This document shows positions 1 through 9,280 of a DNA stretch of 64,000 nt, piece by piece. The position numbers and the translations under genes were made by a program. The first letter of the stretch is position 1, and every line of letters begins with the position of its first letter. A model generated the notes under the pieces. It was not told where the DNA came from. It saw only the letters and a program-made list of their open reading frames with translations, and made no database searches. The stretch is from Anadara kagoshimensis (taxonomy: Eukaryota; Mollusca; Bivalvia; Arcoida; Arcidae). Where the stretch lies: assembly GCA_021292105.1 (NCBI GenBank), contig CM037866.1:5183502-5247501 (forward strand). The letters run 5' to 3'.

Positions 1-195
1 TTCCATGCTCCTTTCACACAATTTTGATTACACACGTGGTGGGTGTAGCTAGCTAAACAGAAGGGGCTTACCCTTCCGGAGCACCTGGCCTCACTTCCCT
101 GATGGAAGTTCACGTGTCTAACCTAACTTGTCAGTTCCAAAGTTTTTACTTTGCTTCTGGATTGTGATTCGGACTTGGATTAGTAGGTTTTTTTT
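1..195 (+). repeat. Family A dispersed repeat
   Basis: Consensus-like copy: ttccatgctcctttcacaca, gggtgtagctagctaaacag, ttcacgtgtctaacctaact, then a T-rich end with tggattagtaggttttt. Family A recurs over a dozen times in the window in both orientations. I see no coding capacity. It ends near a fragment of the foldback family (ttaaggaaaatgttag). Confidence 0.85.
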
Positions 196-935
196 CTTTT
201 TTATTTAAGTTAAGGAAAATGTTAGTTGAAGAATGATTATAAACTAGCCATATATCAAGAACCAAAATTTGTGTCCACCTTTTCACTAGTGTCCTGCCAT
301 TGTAAGTTAAAGGTGCAAAAATGTTCCAAAAAAACTATATTAATGAAGCATATGAAATATCCAAAATTGTACAGCACTAGAGGGCCATTTCGGAATACAA
401 TTCCTCGTCGGTAATGTTTTGATCAAAATAAAACCAAAATATCTTCAAGAGGTTGAGAAATATCAAAAGGACCAAAATATATTTAACCAAATTTAGCTAA
501 GGGAATACTTTGCATAAAGTAATATATTTTAGTTTCTTTTTAGAATTTTTAGATTTTAACAAGCAGGAAATGTAGAAAATATAATATTTCTGACATTACA
601 AAAACATTGTCAACTAAGTTTGTGATATTCTCGGGGGAAACATCCACCAACAAGTTATACCAGTATTCATTTTACAGCACTAGACGGTCGTTTCGGAATA
701 CAATTTCTCATCAGTAGTGAAATCAATTTGTTTTAAGATGTTCGAAAGATGCACAAATGATTAAATTATATTTGACTAAATTTAGCTGAGGAAATACTTT
801 GCATAGGGAATAATTGGTAGATCTTAGTTTTTGGGAATTTTTAACTAGCAGGAAGTTTAAAAAATAGGGAAAAATGCAAACTTAGGGTTATCAGGTCCCT
901 CAAAAAGTTTTATTACGGTCATCACAGTATTGTTA

Positions 936-1118
936 ATAGGTATGATGTCTCAGTGTCCAGAATTACCCTGGATATGTTAGACGTCCCATAGTTCCAATGA
1001 GCGTTGGTCTCATTTTCCTGGTGAAGGTCCACGTGTTGGACTTCAGTTTCAAACTTTTCACTTTGATTTGATTGTTATTTGGACATGTATCAGTATGTTT
1101 TTTATTTGTATTTTTCAT
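936..1118 (+). repeat. Family A repeat abutting the signal-peptide exon
   Basis: Copy starting tctcagtgtccagaattacc, with ctggatatgttagacgtccc and ending ggacatgtatcagtatgttt. Its T-rich end runs into the acceptor of the exon at 1124. Confidence 0.8.
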
Positions 1119-1123
1119 TTTAG

Positions 1124-1168
1124 ATCATCTGCTGTTGATAGCTGGATATGTTTTCCTTCAACTAACAG
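1124..1168 (+). CDS. LRP-like gene: signal-peptide exon (candidate)
   Basis: Small 45-nt exon between an acceptor (ttcattttag) and a donor (AACAG|gtttgt). Read in the phase that joins the next exon, it gives HLLLIAGYVFLQLT and then an Ala made across the junction (G+CT). This hydrophobic run followed by a small residue looks like the core and cleavage region of a secretory signal peptide, as expected ahead of an extracellular propeller. Phase in and out is 1-1. No in-frame ATG lies in the exon and a TGA is in frame upstream, so the start codon must be on an earlier exon, which I could not find. Family A repeat DNA lies directly upstream of the acceptor. Phase agreement and hydrophobicity support the call; there is no homology anchor. 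Confidence 0.5.
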
Positions 1169-1362
1169 GTTTGTGATGTGTCGTTTCTTTTTGGAACCAT
1201 GTTTTAAGCGCTCTAAAAACGAATTGCATGGTTGTGCATTTTAAATATCATAACAATATATTCCATTTTGAAAACTTTTTAAGTGTATAGAATGAAGTCA
1301 GATTTTTTTCAATATTTAAGATATAAGGAAATTTAACAATTATTGTTGAACTTGATGAACTT

Positions 1363-1422
1363 GCGAAGTATAATGGGCTGTCTCGTTTATTCAAAAATTT
1401 GAGACAGCCCATTATACTTTGC
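1363..1422. repeat. Near-perfect 22-bp hairpin
   Basis: gcgaagtataatgggctgtctc and gagacagcccattatactttgc flank a 16-nt loop; 21 of 22 pairs match. Located in the intron between the signal-peptide and first propeller exons. Confidence 0.9.
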
Positions 1423-1956
1423 ACGTGCAGAAAAACATTGGAAAATTACTTTTTTTATATTTACAATATTTATAAAAATTAATTTTATTGCCGTCTCAAA
1501 TTTTCCATGTCACTTAAAAAAATATTTAAAAGCGCTGATGGTGCATCTTTTAAGTCAACGAGAGGATTTGACATCTGACGTCATCACGTCAGTGCGTGGA
1601 GCAATATCTCTATGAAGTTGCAAAGAACTAGTGTTATTAGATGTCAAATACTTTGTTGAAGCAAAAATATTGCAATTGTAAATATTCACCAATAAACCAG
1701 ATTGTTAAACTGCGTAAGGAAATATTTTTGCTGTTTCCCCCAATCAACTCATTTAGCTATCTGCATTAAAAACTATTATAATCATACAAAACCACGTAAA
1801 GACTTTGATAATTAAGAGTATAAAGCATTAAACATATACTACTGAAGATTTGTTGAAATAAAATTTCGCAGTTCATTACAGTTTGGAACCTGGTTCATAC
1901 TTTATGAACCAGAAAAAAATAAAAATCAATTCTTTAATATTTATTTCATTTTCTAG

Positions 1957-2196
1957 CTCAGAAACAAGATGCCGACGTTGTCCTTTTTACTATCACTAAC
2001 CATAATTTCGTCAGCAGTCTGAATACCGCAACCAGAAACGTCGTAAGACTTAACCATGGGGAATCTGGGGGCCCAATCGCTGTCGACTATGATCCAGTCT
2101 CAAAAAGAGTGTACTGGTCGGACGTATCAGATCATGTGATAAAAAGTGTTGCGTATAGTGGAGGAAATGAAACCATTGTCAAACAGCTGGGTACTG
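1957..2196 (+). CDS. LRP-like gene: YWTD propeller blades 1-2
   Basis: Exon with acceptor ttttctag (an alternative acceptor five bases later is also possible) and strong donor GGTATGT. It encodes the first propeller strands (DADVVLFTITNHN), then GGPIAVDYDP and the class B repeat signature KRVYWSDVSDHVIKS. The pattern of VDYDP followed about six residues later by YWSD is typical of LDLR class B repeats, which form six-bladed beta-propellers in LDL-receptor-family proteins. The exon ends in phase 1, and joining it to 3278 restores a Gly codon. The product would be extracellular. Which family member it is cannot be decided from one propeller. Confidence 0.88.
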
Positions 2197-2208
2197 GTAT
2201 GTAATAAG

Positions 2209-2552
2209 AGTTGGGTTGAGTAATGATGTTTAACGTCCCAGTCAAGAATATTTCACTTATATCGAGACGTCGCCAGCTATAGGCGAAGGTGCAGAAATTT
2301 TGCCTGTGCGTTGCGCTGATGGCATTATACAGAAGGGTTCTTTAACGTGCCAAGTCCACCGTGACACGGGGTTTCGTTAATTTTAAGTTCCCATCCGAAA
2401 GAACCGTGACTTTCATTTCGTAGTGCCGAGTGTTTGGCGAAAGAACAGTCACTACCCACTTTTAAGTCTTGGGTCAGACTCGGCCAGAGATCGAACTCAC
2501 GACCTCCCTCTTACGGAGCGAGCAGTATACCTACTGAGCTACCGCAGTGGCT
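2209..2552 (-). mobile_element. tRNA-derived SINE (family S1), intact length
   Basis: Reading the minus strand, it starts ccactgcggtagctcagtag and has box A-like tagctcagtaggt and box B-like gagttcgatctctg, a promoter pair for RNA polymerase III. The body contains tgactgttctttcgccaaac (reverse) and ends at gttaaacatcattactcaac. Located in the intron after the first propeller exon. Confidence 0.88.
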
Positions 2553-2838
2553 GTACGTAATAAGATATCATAGTTCATTATCCAGCCCGCAAACTTAGTT
2601 GAAGGGAGACGCGTATCACTAATTACCATGACAGTTTGTCTGTTTGTCAGTCTGCCCCTGTAAAATCGTGCCCACCGAACTTCAAACGATATGTCGAGTT
2701 TTAGTGTAAAGGTCAAAGGTCAAGATCACAAAGTTTAAATTTAACTAGGACAGGGCATTTGTCTCCTCAGAGACAATTTGTTTAATCGATTTTGAAATGG
2801 ATATGGACAATGGTTGTAATATAATATGATTTGGGTTG

Positions 2839-2990
<152 letters not shown>

Positions 2991-2991
2991 A

Positions 2992-3062
2992 ATGAAATGG
3001 GATTTTACGTCCCAGTCAAGAATATTTCACTTACTTCGAGACGTCACCGGCTATAGGTGGAA
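2992..3062 (-). mobile_element. S1 SINE tail fragment
   Basis: ttttacgtcccagtcaagaa tatttcacttacttcgagac matches the S1 end distal to the tRNA head. Confidence 0.75.
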
Positions 3063-3147
3063 TGGCAAGTTTAAGTGATTGAAACATAATGAGCGAGAAA
3101 TTGAAAAAAATGGAATTTTTGGTCAAACCGATCATTACTGTTTGTAT

Positions 3148-3226
3148 CAGCCGGATGGTTTCGGTGTGGACGCTATTTCAAGGTATATAATTTATACCGA
3201 CACCGGTAAAATACCGAAAATGTAAT
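3148..3226 (+). pseudogene. Decayed partial copy of the 3278 exon
   Basis: About 75 bases match the start of the exon at 3278: CCGGATGGTTTCGGTGTGGA corresponds to CCGGATGGTTTAGCTGTGGA, and the match continues through TATACCGACACCGG. Translation gives PDGFGVDAISRYIIYTDTGK and then a stop. It is preceded by an acceptor-like tttgtatcag and has no donor. It is a non-functional tandem duplicate of the exon edge. Confidence 0.85.
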
Positions 3227-3277
3227 TGGTAGCTCTGGGTCGTCCCTTACTTTTTGTATATCGTTATAACATTGTAG

Positions 3278-3446
3278 GTTCTGTACCGGATGGTTTAGCT
3301 GTGGACGCTATTTCCAGGCTTATAATTTATACCGACACCGGAAAAAATACCATTAATGTTATTGCAATGGACGGTCTTTATCATAAAACGATCATTAGTC
3401 AAAATTTAAACAAACCACGTGACATAGAATTTGATCCAATCAACGG
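3278..3446 (+). CDS. LRP-like gene: YWTD propeller blade 2-3 exon
   Basis: Acceptor cattgtag, donor GG|gtgagt. It encodes SVPDGLAVDAISRLIIYTDT, then a strand with NVIAMDGLYHKTII and the inter-blade LNKPRDIEFDPING. The YWTD core is IYTD here, a tolerated variant in this family. LNKPRDIEFDP is the classical 'L..P..I..DP' link between blades. Starts after phase 1 and ends in phase 2; the next exon supplies one base to complete Gly. A degraded copy of the first two thirds of this exon lies about 130 bp upstream (3148-3226). Confidence 0.9.
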
Positions 3447-3469
3447 GTGAGTAGACCAAGAGAGTAAGT

Positions 3470-3608
3470 AAAATGGGGATCAATTGAATGGCATATTACA
3501 CCCCAGTCAAGATTATCTGTTTTGTTCTGGAATGTGAAGGAAACCGGAGTCCCCGAAGAAACTCACGTCCTGCAACATACGGAGTAAGCACCGAGCTACC
3601 ACCGTATT
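3470..3608 (-). mobile_element. S1-like SINE, internally deleted
   Basis: tattacaccccagtcaagat joined to aacatacggagtaagcaccg agctaccacc. Most of the body is lost. Confidence 0.6.
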
Positions 3609-3639
3609 GAAGACAGTGTTAGGTATTTGTTCCACTGAG

Positions 3640-4022
3640 ACAAGATGCTACCTTTGTCACCCATGTAATGTAGGAACCACTCTTCATATCCATAGAAAAT
3701 CAAATATTTGAATAAAGATTGATATTTTTCACTTACTTGTACCTAGTCGTAACAGGAAATCTATTTACGCATCCGCAATTAGCCCAGAATATAAAATGCA
3801 CAGGGTAAAACGTTGACGCTATGGGGATTTAAAATGTTGAAAAACCAGGTAAATGGCGGATTCTGTTGCGCATATGACGTAAAACGTCACCAAGGACGTC
3901 ACTTCCGGTGTAAACTTCGCCATTTTCGCCATGTAAAATCCCAATAACGCCAACACATTCCTTTCTACAGACATACTTTATGACAATTGCGGATGTCACA
4001 AACAGAGTGGCTCCTACAGTAG
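3640..4022 (+). mobile_element. Palindromic TIR element, partly degraded
   Basis: Related to 13602-14033: shares ccatagaaaatcaaatattt, tacctagtcgtaacaggaaa, ggcggattctgttgcgcata and tgtcacaaacagagtggctc at the right end. No coding capacity. Confidence 0.7.
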
Positions 4023-4044
4023 CTATTTACTGGCAAGATGGAGA

Positions 4045-4255
4045 GTGGTTTAATAGAGTTTAACCAACAAATCAAGACTTTTACTTATACCGAGGCGGTC
4101 GAAAAAGTAACCTAAGCGCCCATCTTCGGAAGGTGAACTGACAAACTTTCTCACAATGGGATCTGTCTCAAGTGGGATTCAATTATGTACGGTGAGGGAA
4201 TGTGATCCTTAAGCGCACTTTAGACTAACATGGTTCCCTCAATGGCTGGATATAA
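4045..4255 (-). mobile_element. tRNA-derived SINE, second family (S2)
   Basis: Body gaactgacaaactttctcac and aatgggatctgtctcaagtg ggattcaa, then a tRNA-like head in reverse (tgatccttaagcgcacttta gac). Distinct from S1. Confidence 0.65.
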
Positions 4256-4317
4256 TGACAAGGTTTCCAGAACTTATTGGAATTATGGTATGAATATGAT
4301 AGTGTTGGGCATGTTGG

Positions 4318-4640
4318 AAAAATTTCTCTTAAGTTTGACCGTTAGACCAATGGGCTGAGATACTGGACGTGACGTGTACGTAATAAGAAGACATGATTTT
4401 TAACCTCTGTTACACTTCCTGTCAATACGATGTAACCACGCATATACAACAAATATTGCGTCTAATCTTAGTGTAATGGGCAGATAGAGGAATTTCTTCT
4501 TATATAGTTAAGGCTCCCTTTAGATCGATAGGTAAAGCACTGGGCTGGCGTGCGGGGATTACCATGCTCGAAATTCGGAGACGTGATTTTTGTCCTCTAT
4601 CACACTCCCGGTCTACATGTATACAATAAGTATCCCATCT
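4318..4640 (+). repeat. tRNA-like tandem repeats (possible SINE)
   Basis: Two related blocks: ggctgagatactggacgtga, and ttagatcgataggtaaagca ctgggctggcgtgcgggg with atgctcgaaattcggagacg. The second has recognisable A and B box positions. Each ends in a similar cctctatcacactcccggtc tract. Confidence 0.55.
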
Positions 4641-4675
4641 TATTTTGTCTCCATGTTAAGGATAATTCTTGTCCC

Positions 4676-4940
4676 ATAATTCTATGTTCCTTTCTGCCTC
4701 AAATTTGATTGGATACGTGGCGATGTAGCTGGTTAAACAGGAGATGCTTACCCTACCGCAGCACCCGGTCTCACTTCCCTGGTAGACGTTCACTTGTCAG
4801 TTTCTGGTTTGCTTAGATTATTACATTTTTTTTTATTTTACTTTGTGATATACTGGACGGATTGGGGAAGTTCACGTGTCAGTCTCTGCTTTGTTTTAGG
4901 ATTTGGACGTAGATTGGTATGTTTCTTTTTGATTTTACAG
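4676..4940 (+). repeat. Family A repeat, partly duplicated, abutting the 4941 exon
   Basis: Contains gatgtagctggttaaacagg, cttaccctaccgcagcaccc and two copies of the ttcacgtgtcagtctctg / ttcacttgtcagtttctgg end. The second ends ggacgtagattggtatgttt and supplies the pyrimidine tract before the acceptor at 4940. Confidence 0.8.
4848..4872 (+). pseudogene. Partial copy of the first bases of the 4941 exon
   Basis: tgtgatatactggacggatt is repeated with the adjoining gggg, 93 bp upstream of the real exon, and is then replaced by family A sequence (agttcacgtgtcag). The upstream pyrimidine tract is duplicated too, but the acceptor reads ttttac without the AG. Confidence 0.85.
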
Positions 4941-5067
4941 TGTGATATACTGGACGGATTGGGGATTTCGCCTTATATAGCCAAGGCTTACTATGACGGT
5001 ACCGGATATTATAAGATAATACACACCGGATTAAAATGGCCTAATGGATTAGCATTAGACGTCCAAG
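4941..5067 (+). pseudogene. LRP-like gene: YWTD blade exon with a one-base deletion
   Basis: Acceptor gattttacag, donor AAG|gtaaga. From the preceding phase-2 exon the reading is (G)VIYWTDWG, an excellent blade signature, and then runs into TAG within five codons. The +1 frame from about 4968 continues the blade: SPYIAKAYYDGTGYY, then HTGLKWPNGLALDVQ. Length is 127 nt where the flanking phases require 128, so a single base is missing near the run ggggatttcg (4961-4970). It could be a real disabling deletion, a polymorphism, or a homopolymer error in the assembly. Everything else in the exon is intact, which suggests a recent event or an artefact. A short copy of its first 25 bases lies upstream at 4848-4872. 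Confidence 0.85.
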
Positions 5068-5083
5068 GTAAGACAAACACACG

Positions 5084-5093
5084 CACGTGAACA

Positions 5094-5124
<31 letters not shown>

Positions 5125-5127
5125 CAT
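5084..5127 (+). repeat. (CA)n microsatellite after a donor site
   Basis: CA tract beginning about 20 bases after the donor at 5068. Confidence 0.95.
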
Positions 5128-5712
5128 TACGCAGGCATGCACATACACGCAAACCACCAACCCACCCACTCACTTGCACACTCAAGCATGCCAATACAAT
5201 GTCAGGGACCGCCTCGGTGGCTCAGTGGTTCGATGGTAGTGCACATGTACTTAGGTGTGATGATATGCTTGTCTTGGACGTACTGACTATGTCAGATAGC
5301 ACCTTAAAGAAGCCCTGGCTGAGTATGCGCTGGTACAAGACAGACCAAAAACAATGCAATCGCAAATTTCGCGCAAACACCAACTTACGAAAGCGCGTTA
5401 GTGTCACTTTTAAAAAGTAATATTTTCTTTAAATCGTACAAACAAATTTTAAAGATCTTACAGGTAATTGCATAAACAATAAGAAGGATTTGTTACGGGA
5501 GGCAAATGGAAAATAGTGTGTACATGTATTTTTTTTTAAAATTGTTCCACTCGCCTGTGGTCACCAGTGCAAATCGTAACCGTTTTATAATTTTCTAAAC
5601 GATTTTTAAAATCCGTTTTGATTTTTCATACCAACCTGTTTTTCAAAAATTTAGGGAAAAAAGTCCCACATAATAGAATGACACCTTTCTCGTACTTTAT
5701 ATATTTTTGCAG

Positions 5713-5869
5713 GTAACAGAATGTACTGGTGTGACGGTGGTACCAGAAAAATCGAGTCCTCGGCCCTAGATGGGTCCGACAGGCGCGTCCTAGTGACCAG
5801 CGCGCATGCCCATTACTTTGGAATATCAGTTCATAATAATTTCTTGTATTACACAGACTGGGGAAAATC
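5713..5869 (+). CDS. LRP-like gene: YWTD blades 4-5
   Basis: Acceptor atttttgcag, weak donor TC|gttagt. It encodes GNRMYWCDGGTRKIESSALDG, a blade with YWCD in place of YWTD, and then HAHYFGISVHNNFLYYTDWG, the next blade. Phase 1 at entry completes Gly with the G of the previous exon; it leaves in phase 2. A sense-strand CT microsatellite starts ten bases after the exon end, followed by CA, AAT and a second CT tract. The open frame through the microsatellite on the other strand is an artefact of the repeat. Confidence 0.9.
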
Positions 5870-5877
5870 GTTAGTTT

Positions 5878-5879
<2 letters not shown>

Positions 5880-5971
<92 letters not shown>

Positions 5972-5993
5972 CGATAAAGGTCTCTCTCTCATC

Positions 5994-6033
<40 letters not shown>

Positions 6034-6040
6034 CTTTATT

Positions 6041-6086
<46 letters not shown>
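5880..6086 (+). repeat. (CT)n(CA)n, (AAT)n and (CT)n microsatellites
   Basis: CT tract 5880-5929, CA tract to 5966, AAT tract 5995-6031, second CT tract 6040-6086. Confidence 0.97.
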
Positions 6087-6090
<4 letters not shown>

Positions 6091-6454
6091 GAATACTATA
6101 ATTGGGCTTTTTTCGCGGGTACATTTTTCCGGCGTTAAGACCTCTGACCATTTCGAGGGGAGTTTTGCAAATTTGAGCTTTTCTAAAACAGATACTTATT
6201 TTTGAAGTGTTTAATTTTTCGCCAGAAAGTTCAATTGCAAAAGAGAAAATTAATATATTGCGAAAATAATAACAATATTCCATAGTTAACCCTATCACCA
6301 ACGCACTCAATAGGCTGTCGTTATCTCCGCAGCTGTGTTCACATGGAGAAGGCACAATTTCAGTATAATGTCTTAATTCAGATTTTCCTTAACTTAAATC
6401 TTGCAAATCTGACAAAACAAAAAAACAAACAAAAAACACCGATCTATGATCCTA

Positions 6455-6670
6455 TTATAATCCAAACACGTGCATGAACTTCTATCTCAGTGACATTAGG
6501 AGCTCCGGAAAGGTAAGCACCTCATGTTCAACTATCTACACCGCCGCCGTAAAACTACATGTTAAGTTTTAAGATATATTCAGAAATTCATGGTGTCATT
6601 TTAAAGATCGCTCAAACATACAAATCAAATCACGTGAACTTCCACAGGGAAAGTGAGACTGGGTGCTATG
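6455..6670 (-). repeat. Family A fragments, minus orientation
   Basis: Two broken pieces: ggagctccggaaaggtaagc at about 6500, and atcacgtgaacttccacagg at about 6630. Confidence 0.6.
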
Positions 6671-6683
6671 GTAAGGTAAGCTC

Positions 6684-7013
6684 GAGTAATGGTGTTTAAC
6701 GTTCCTGTCAAGAATGCCTATACCGGCACGTCGCCAGCTATAGGCGAAAGTGCAGAAATTTTGCCTGTGCATTGCGCTGATGGCATTATACAGCAGAGTT
6801 CTTTATCGTGCCAAGCCTACCGTGACATGGGACCTCGTTTATTTTAAGTTCCCATAGGAAAGAACCGTGACTTTCATTTCGTAATGCCGAGTGTTTGGCG
6901 AAAGAACAGTCACTACCCACTTTTAAGTCTTGGGTCAGACCCGGCCGGGGATCGAACCCACGACCTCCCACTTACGGAGCGAGCACTCTACCAACTGATC
7001 TACCTCAGTGGTT
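6684..7013 (-). mobile_element. S1 SINE
   Basis: tRNA-like head in reverse: aaccactgaggtagatcagt, with box B-like gggttcgatccccggccggg. Body as in 2209. Located in the intron before the sixth blade exon. Confidence 0.88.
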
Positions 7014-7264
7014 TTAGCTTACTTTTCGTGTTTTTGAAATATGCACTAAAACACAATGAGCATTATATAATTTTCGTTTGGCATTTATTTTGGCGAAAAA
7101 AAACGACCGCGAAATAAGCGAAAATTAGTACATCTCGAAAAAATATACGTCTACAGTAACCTAAGTATCAACCAGGATAGACCCTGTACATTAATTCGCA
7201 ACCCAATAAATATGGTACATAGTGACACTGATGTAAAACTAGGCCCAGTGATGTTTCATGAAAC

Positions 7265-7400
7265 GAAAGTACGAAAGCACCCGGCCTCACTTCCCTGGTG
7301 GAAGTTCACGTGTCTAACCTAACTTGTCAGTTTCAAAGTTTTTACTTTGCTTCTGGATTGTGATTCGGACACGGATTAGTATGTTTGTTTTTGATTATGT
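7265..7400 (+). repeat. Family A repeat abutting the 7406 exon
   Basis: 3' half of the family: gcacccggcctcacttccct, ggtggaagttcacgtgtcta and ggacacggattagtatgttt. The T-rich end is directly followed by the acceptor gttatag. Confidence 0.85.
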
Positions 7401-7405
7401 TATAG

Positions 7406-7509
7406 TGGTGTTTGGCGTATGACAACATCCGGAACCAATATTACAAATCTCGGAGGTGGCTCTGGTAGACTGAATGACGTACAAGTAATGAAGAGTCTGG
7501 TTGAAGAAG
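7406..7509 (+). CDS. LRP-like gene: YWTD blade 6
   Basis: Acceptor gttatag, very weak donor AAG|gttatc. With the T that completes Ser from the previous exon it reads GVWRMTTSGTNITNLGGG, then RLNDVQVMKSLVEEG. This is the sixth blade strand plus the linker that normally leads to an EGF module. Phase 1 at exit joins 8920 through Gly. The 3' half of the exon, together with the donor and the following CT/CA tract, has been amplified downstream (7562-8109). Family A repeat DNA ends a few bases before the acceptor. Confidence 0.85.
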
Positions 7510-7517
7510 GTTATCAT

Positions 7518-7519
<2 letters not shown>

Positions 7520-7566
<47 letters not shown>

Positions 7567-7611
7567 TGATTAAATGGTGTAGAAGTAGTGAAGAGTCTGG
7601 TTGAAGAAGGT

Positions 7612-7685
<74 letters not shown>

Positions 7686-7750
7686 ATGTCGGAGGTAGCT
7701 CTGGTAGACTGAATGACGTACAAGTAATGAAGAGTCTGGTTGAAGAAGGT

Positions 7751-7834
<84 letters not shown>

Positions 7835-7904
7835 ATGTCGGAGGTAGCTCTGGTAGACTGTGATGTGGTGTAAGTACTGAAGAGTCTGGTGAAGATGGTT
7901 ATCA

Positions 7905-7966
<62 letters not shown>

Positions 7967-8063
7967 GTACACACACACACACACACACACACACTGTCGG
8001 AGGTAGCTCTGGTAGACTGTGATGTGGTGTAAGTACTGAAGAGTCTGGTGAAGATGGTTATCA

Positions 8064-8109
<46 letters not shown>
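7520..8109 (+). repeat. Series of CT and CA microsatellites
   Basis: CT tracts at about 7520-7563, 7618-7662, 7756-7811, 7907-7964 and 8066-8109; CA tracts follow the second to fourth. Confidence 0.97.
7562..8109 (+). repeat. Tandem array of exon 3' end + donor + CT/CA microsatellite
   Basis: Four further copies of the 3' part of exon 7406-7509 follow it at about 7562-7617, 7685-7757, 7834-7908 and 7995-8067. Each ends with gaagaagg (or gaagatgg) ttatcat and runs into a CT tract; three also have a CA tract. The second full copy still encodes the same peptide; the last two contain TGA. Unit length is about 130-160 bp and varies with the microsatellite. Long open frames here on both strands (Leu-Ser, Arg-Glu, His-Thr runs) are microsatellite shadows. 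Confidence 0.9.
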
Positions 8110-8299
8110 ATTTTATTATCCCATGTCTCTACAATTTTCCCCCTCGATCTCTTACTCTCCTTGTGTTTTCCTCAATTCCTCTGTCTCCAAATGATATCAA
8201 ATACGCTATTTATTCAAAATTCGAAATACAATAAAATAAACTGACCGCCTGGATATAAGTGAAAGTATCTTGACTGGGCTGTAAAACTTATCAAAAACA

Positions 8300-8700
8300 A
8301 ACACAATAGTCCATGTCCAATCCAGAAGTAAAAACTGGCAAATTATGTTAAACACGTGAACTTCCACCAAGAAATTGGCCCCAGTTTCCCAATTGTTCCT
8401 TAGCTAACTTAATTTTAGCAAATTTTGCTACTCTCTTTTTTAGAAGAACTCATAAATATTTTTGTCGAAACTTTATCTAGAAGTGATCTTAAAAATGACA
8501 CCTTAAATTCTTGAATATCACGAAAATTAACCAGATTAAAAGATTAGAAATGTTGCAGGATTAAAGTTAAGAAAAATCTTAGCTAAGGAATGATTGTGCA
8601 ACCGGGACCTGGTCCTTACCTCCTGCTTAGCTAGCTACACCCGCCTAGTATATGACTATAATTGGGAAAGAAAACATGGAACTATGGGATGTCAAATTAT
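8300..8700 (-). repeat. Family A repeat split by a foldback MITE
   Basis: The reverse copy begins ccatgtccaatccagaagta...cacgtgaacttccaccaaga and resumes after 8613 with ccttacctcctgcttagcta and aaacatggaactatgggatg. The gap is exactly the foldback element at 8371-8613, so the element inserted into an existing family A copy. Confidence 0.8.
8371..8613 (+). mobile_element. Foldback MITE (ccagtttcacaatcattcc family)
   Basis: Long terminal inverted repeats: ggccccagtttcccaattgt at the left, aaggaatgattgtgcaaccg at the right. The arms (ttccttagctaacttaattt and its complement) span about 50 bp. Family members recur at 10147, 28686, 28948, 29767 and 56418. No coding capacity. Confidence 0.85.
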
Positions 8701-8719
8701 GTTTAAGAAGTAAGTTATT

Positions 8720-8773
8720 CCACTCCTCTCATTTTTCTTAATATTTTTTCTAGTCTTGGGTTCCCATACTTCA
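8720..8773 (+). pseudogene. Partial copy of the EGF-exon acceptor and exon start
   Basis: gttattccactcctctcatt, the tract that follows, ttctag and tcttgggttcccatacttca repeat the region before and into the exon at 8920. The copy breaks off into a minus-orientation family A repeat at about 8773. The whole unit (family A fragment + pyrimidine tract + exon start) is about 160 bp and tandemly duplicated. Confidence 0.85.
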
Positions 8774-8880
8774 TGCTCCGGAAGGGTAAGCACCTCCTGT
8801 TTAGCTAGCTACACCCGCCTAGAATGTGATTATGATTGGGAAAGAAAAAAAAATATGGTACTTTGGGATGTTAAATTATA
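8771..8880 (-). repeat. Family A repeat, minus orientation
   Basis: tgctccggaagggtaagcac, tgtttagctagctacacccg and atatggtactttgggatgtt. It lies between the echo of the EGF-exon edge and the real exon. Confidence 0.8.
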
Positions 8881-8919
8881 GTTATTCTACTCCTCTCATT
8901 TTTCTTCATATTTGTTTAG

Positions 8920-9063
8920 GCTTAGGTTCCGATACTTCAAACAGATGTTCTGATAACAAAGGCGGATGTTCTGAAATATGTCTTCCAAAACCGGGAAGGG
9001 AATGGATATGTGCATGCTCAGATGACTCCGTTTTGCAAGCGGATGGATCTTCTTGCAAGAAAA
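8920..9063 (+). CDS. LRP-like gene: EGF-like module
   Basis: Acceptor tttgtttag, strong donor AAA|gtaagt. It encodes LGSDTSNRCSDNKGGCSEIC, then LPKPGREWICACSDDSVLQ and GSSCKK. The six-cysteine spacing C-x6-C-x3-C-x9-C-x-C-x12-C is an EGF-like module of the kind that follows every YWTD propeller in LDL-receptor-family proteins. The module packs against the propeller in known structures. Ends in phase 1. A partial copy of the acceptor and the first bases of the exon lies about 160 bp upstream (8758-8773). Confidence 0.9.
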
Positions 9064-9280
9064 GTAAGTTCACTTAAGTACTTGAAAAAAACTGTGCAAA
9101 AGATGAAACGACATTACAGTCAGCCCCTGCTAACATCTTTTTTGCTGTAACTAATAAAAAAATTGTAACAGTGACATAAATAATTGACCTTTTGACCCAA
9201 AACACAATACCACATAAGAACATATCATTTTAGAAATTATTTCAGAATTTCTTAGAACAATAGCTCCATGTTCCTCTTAT

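Noticed and set aside
3760..3830. Reading resembling a further propeller strand (RKSIYASAISPEYKMHR)
   Set aside because: The same DNA recurs at 13700 as part of a TIR element, so it is repeat sequence.
5849..6355. 168-codon minus-strand frame rich in Arg-Glu and Ile
   Set aside because: Produced by CT/GA, CA and AAT microsatellites running across an LRP-like exon on the other strand.
7517..7990. 157-codon minus-strand frame and overlapping plus frames
   Set aside because: Artefacts of CT/CA tracts between duplicated exon fragments.
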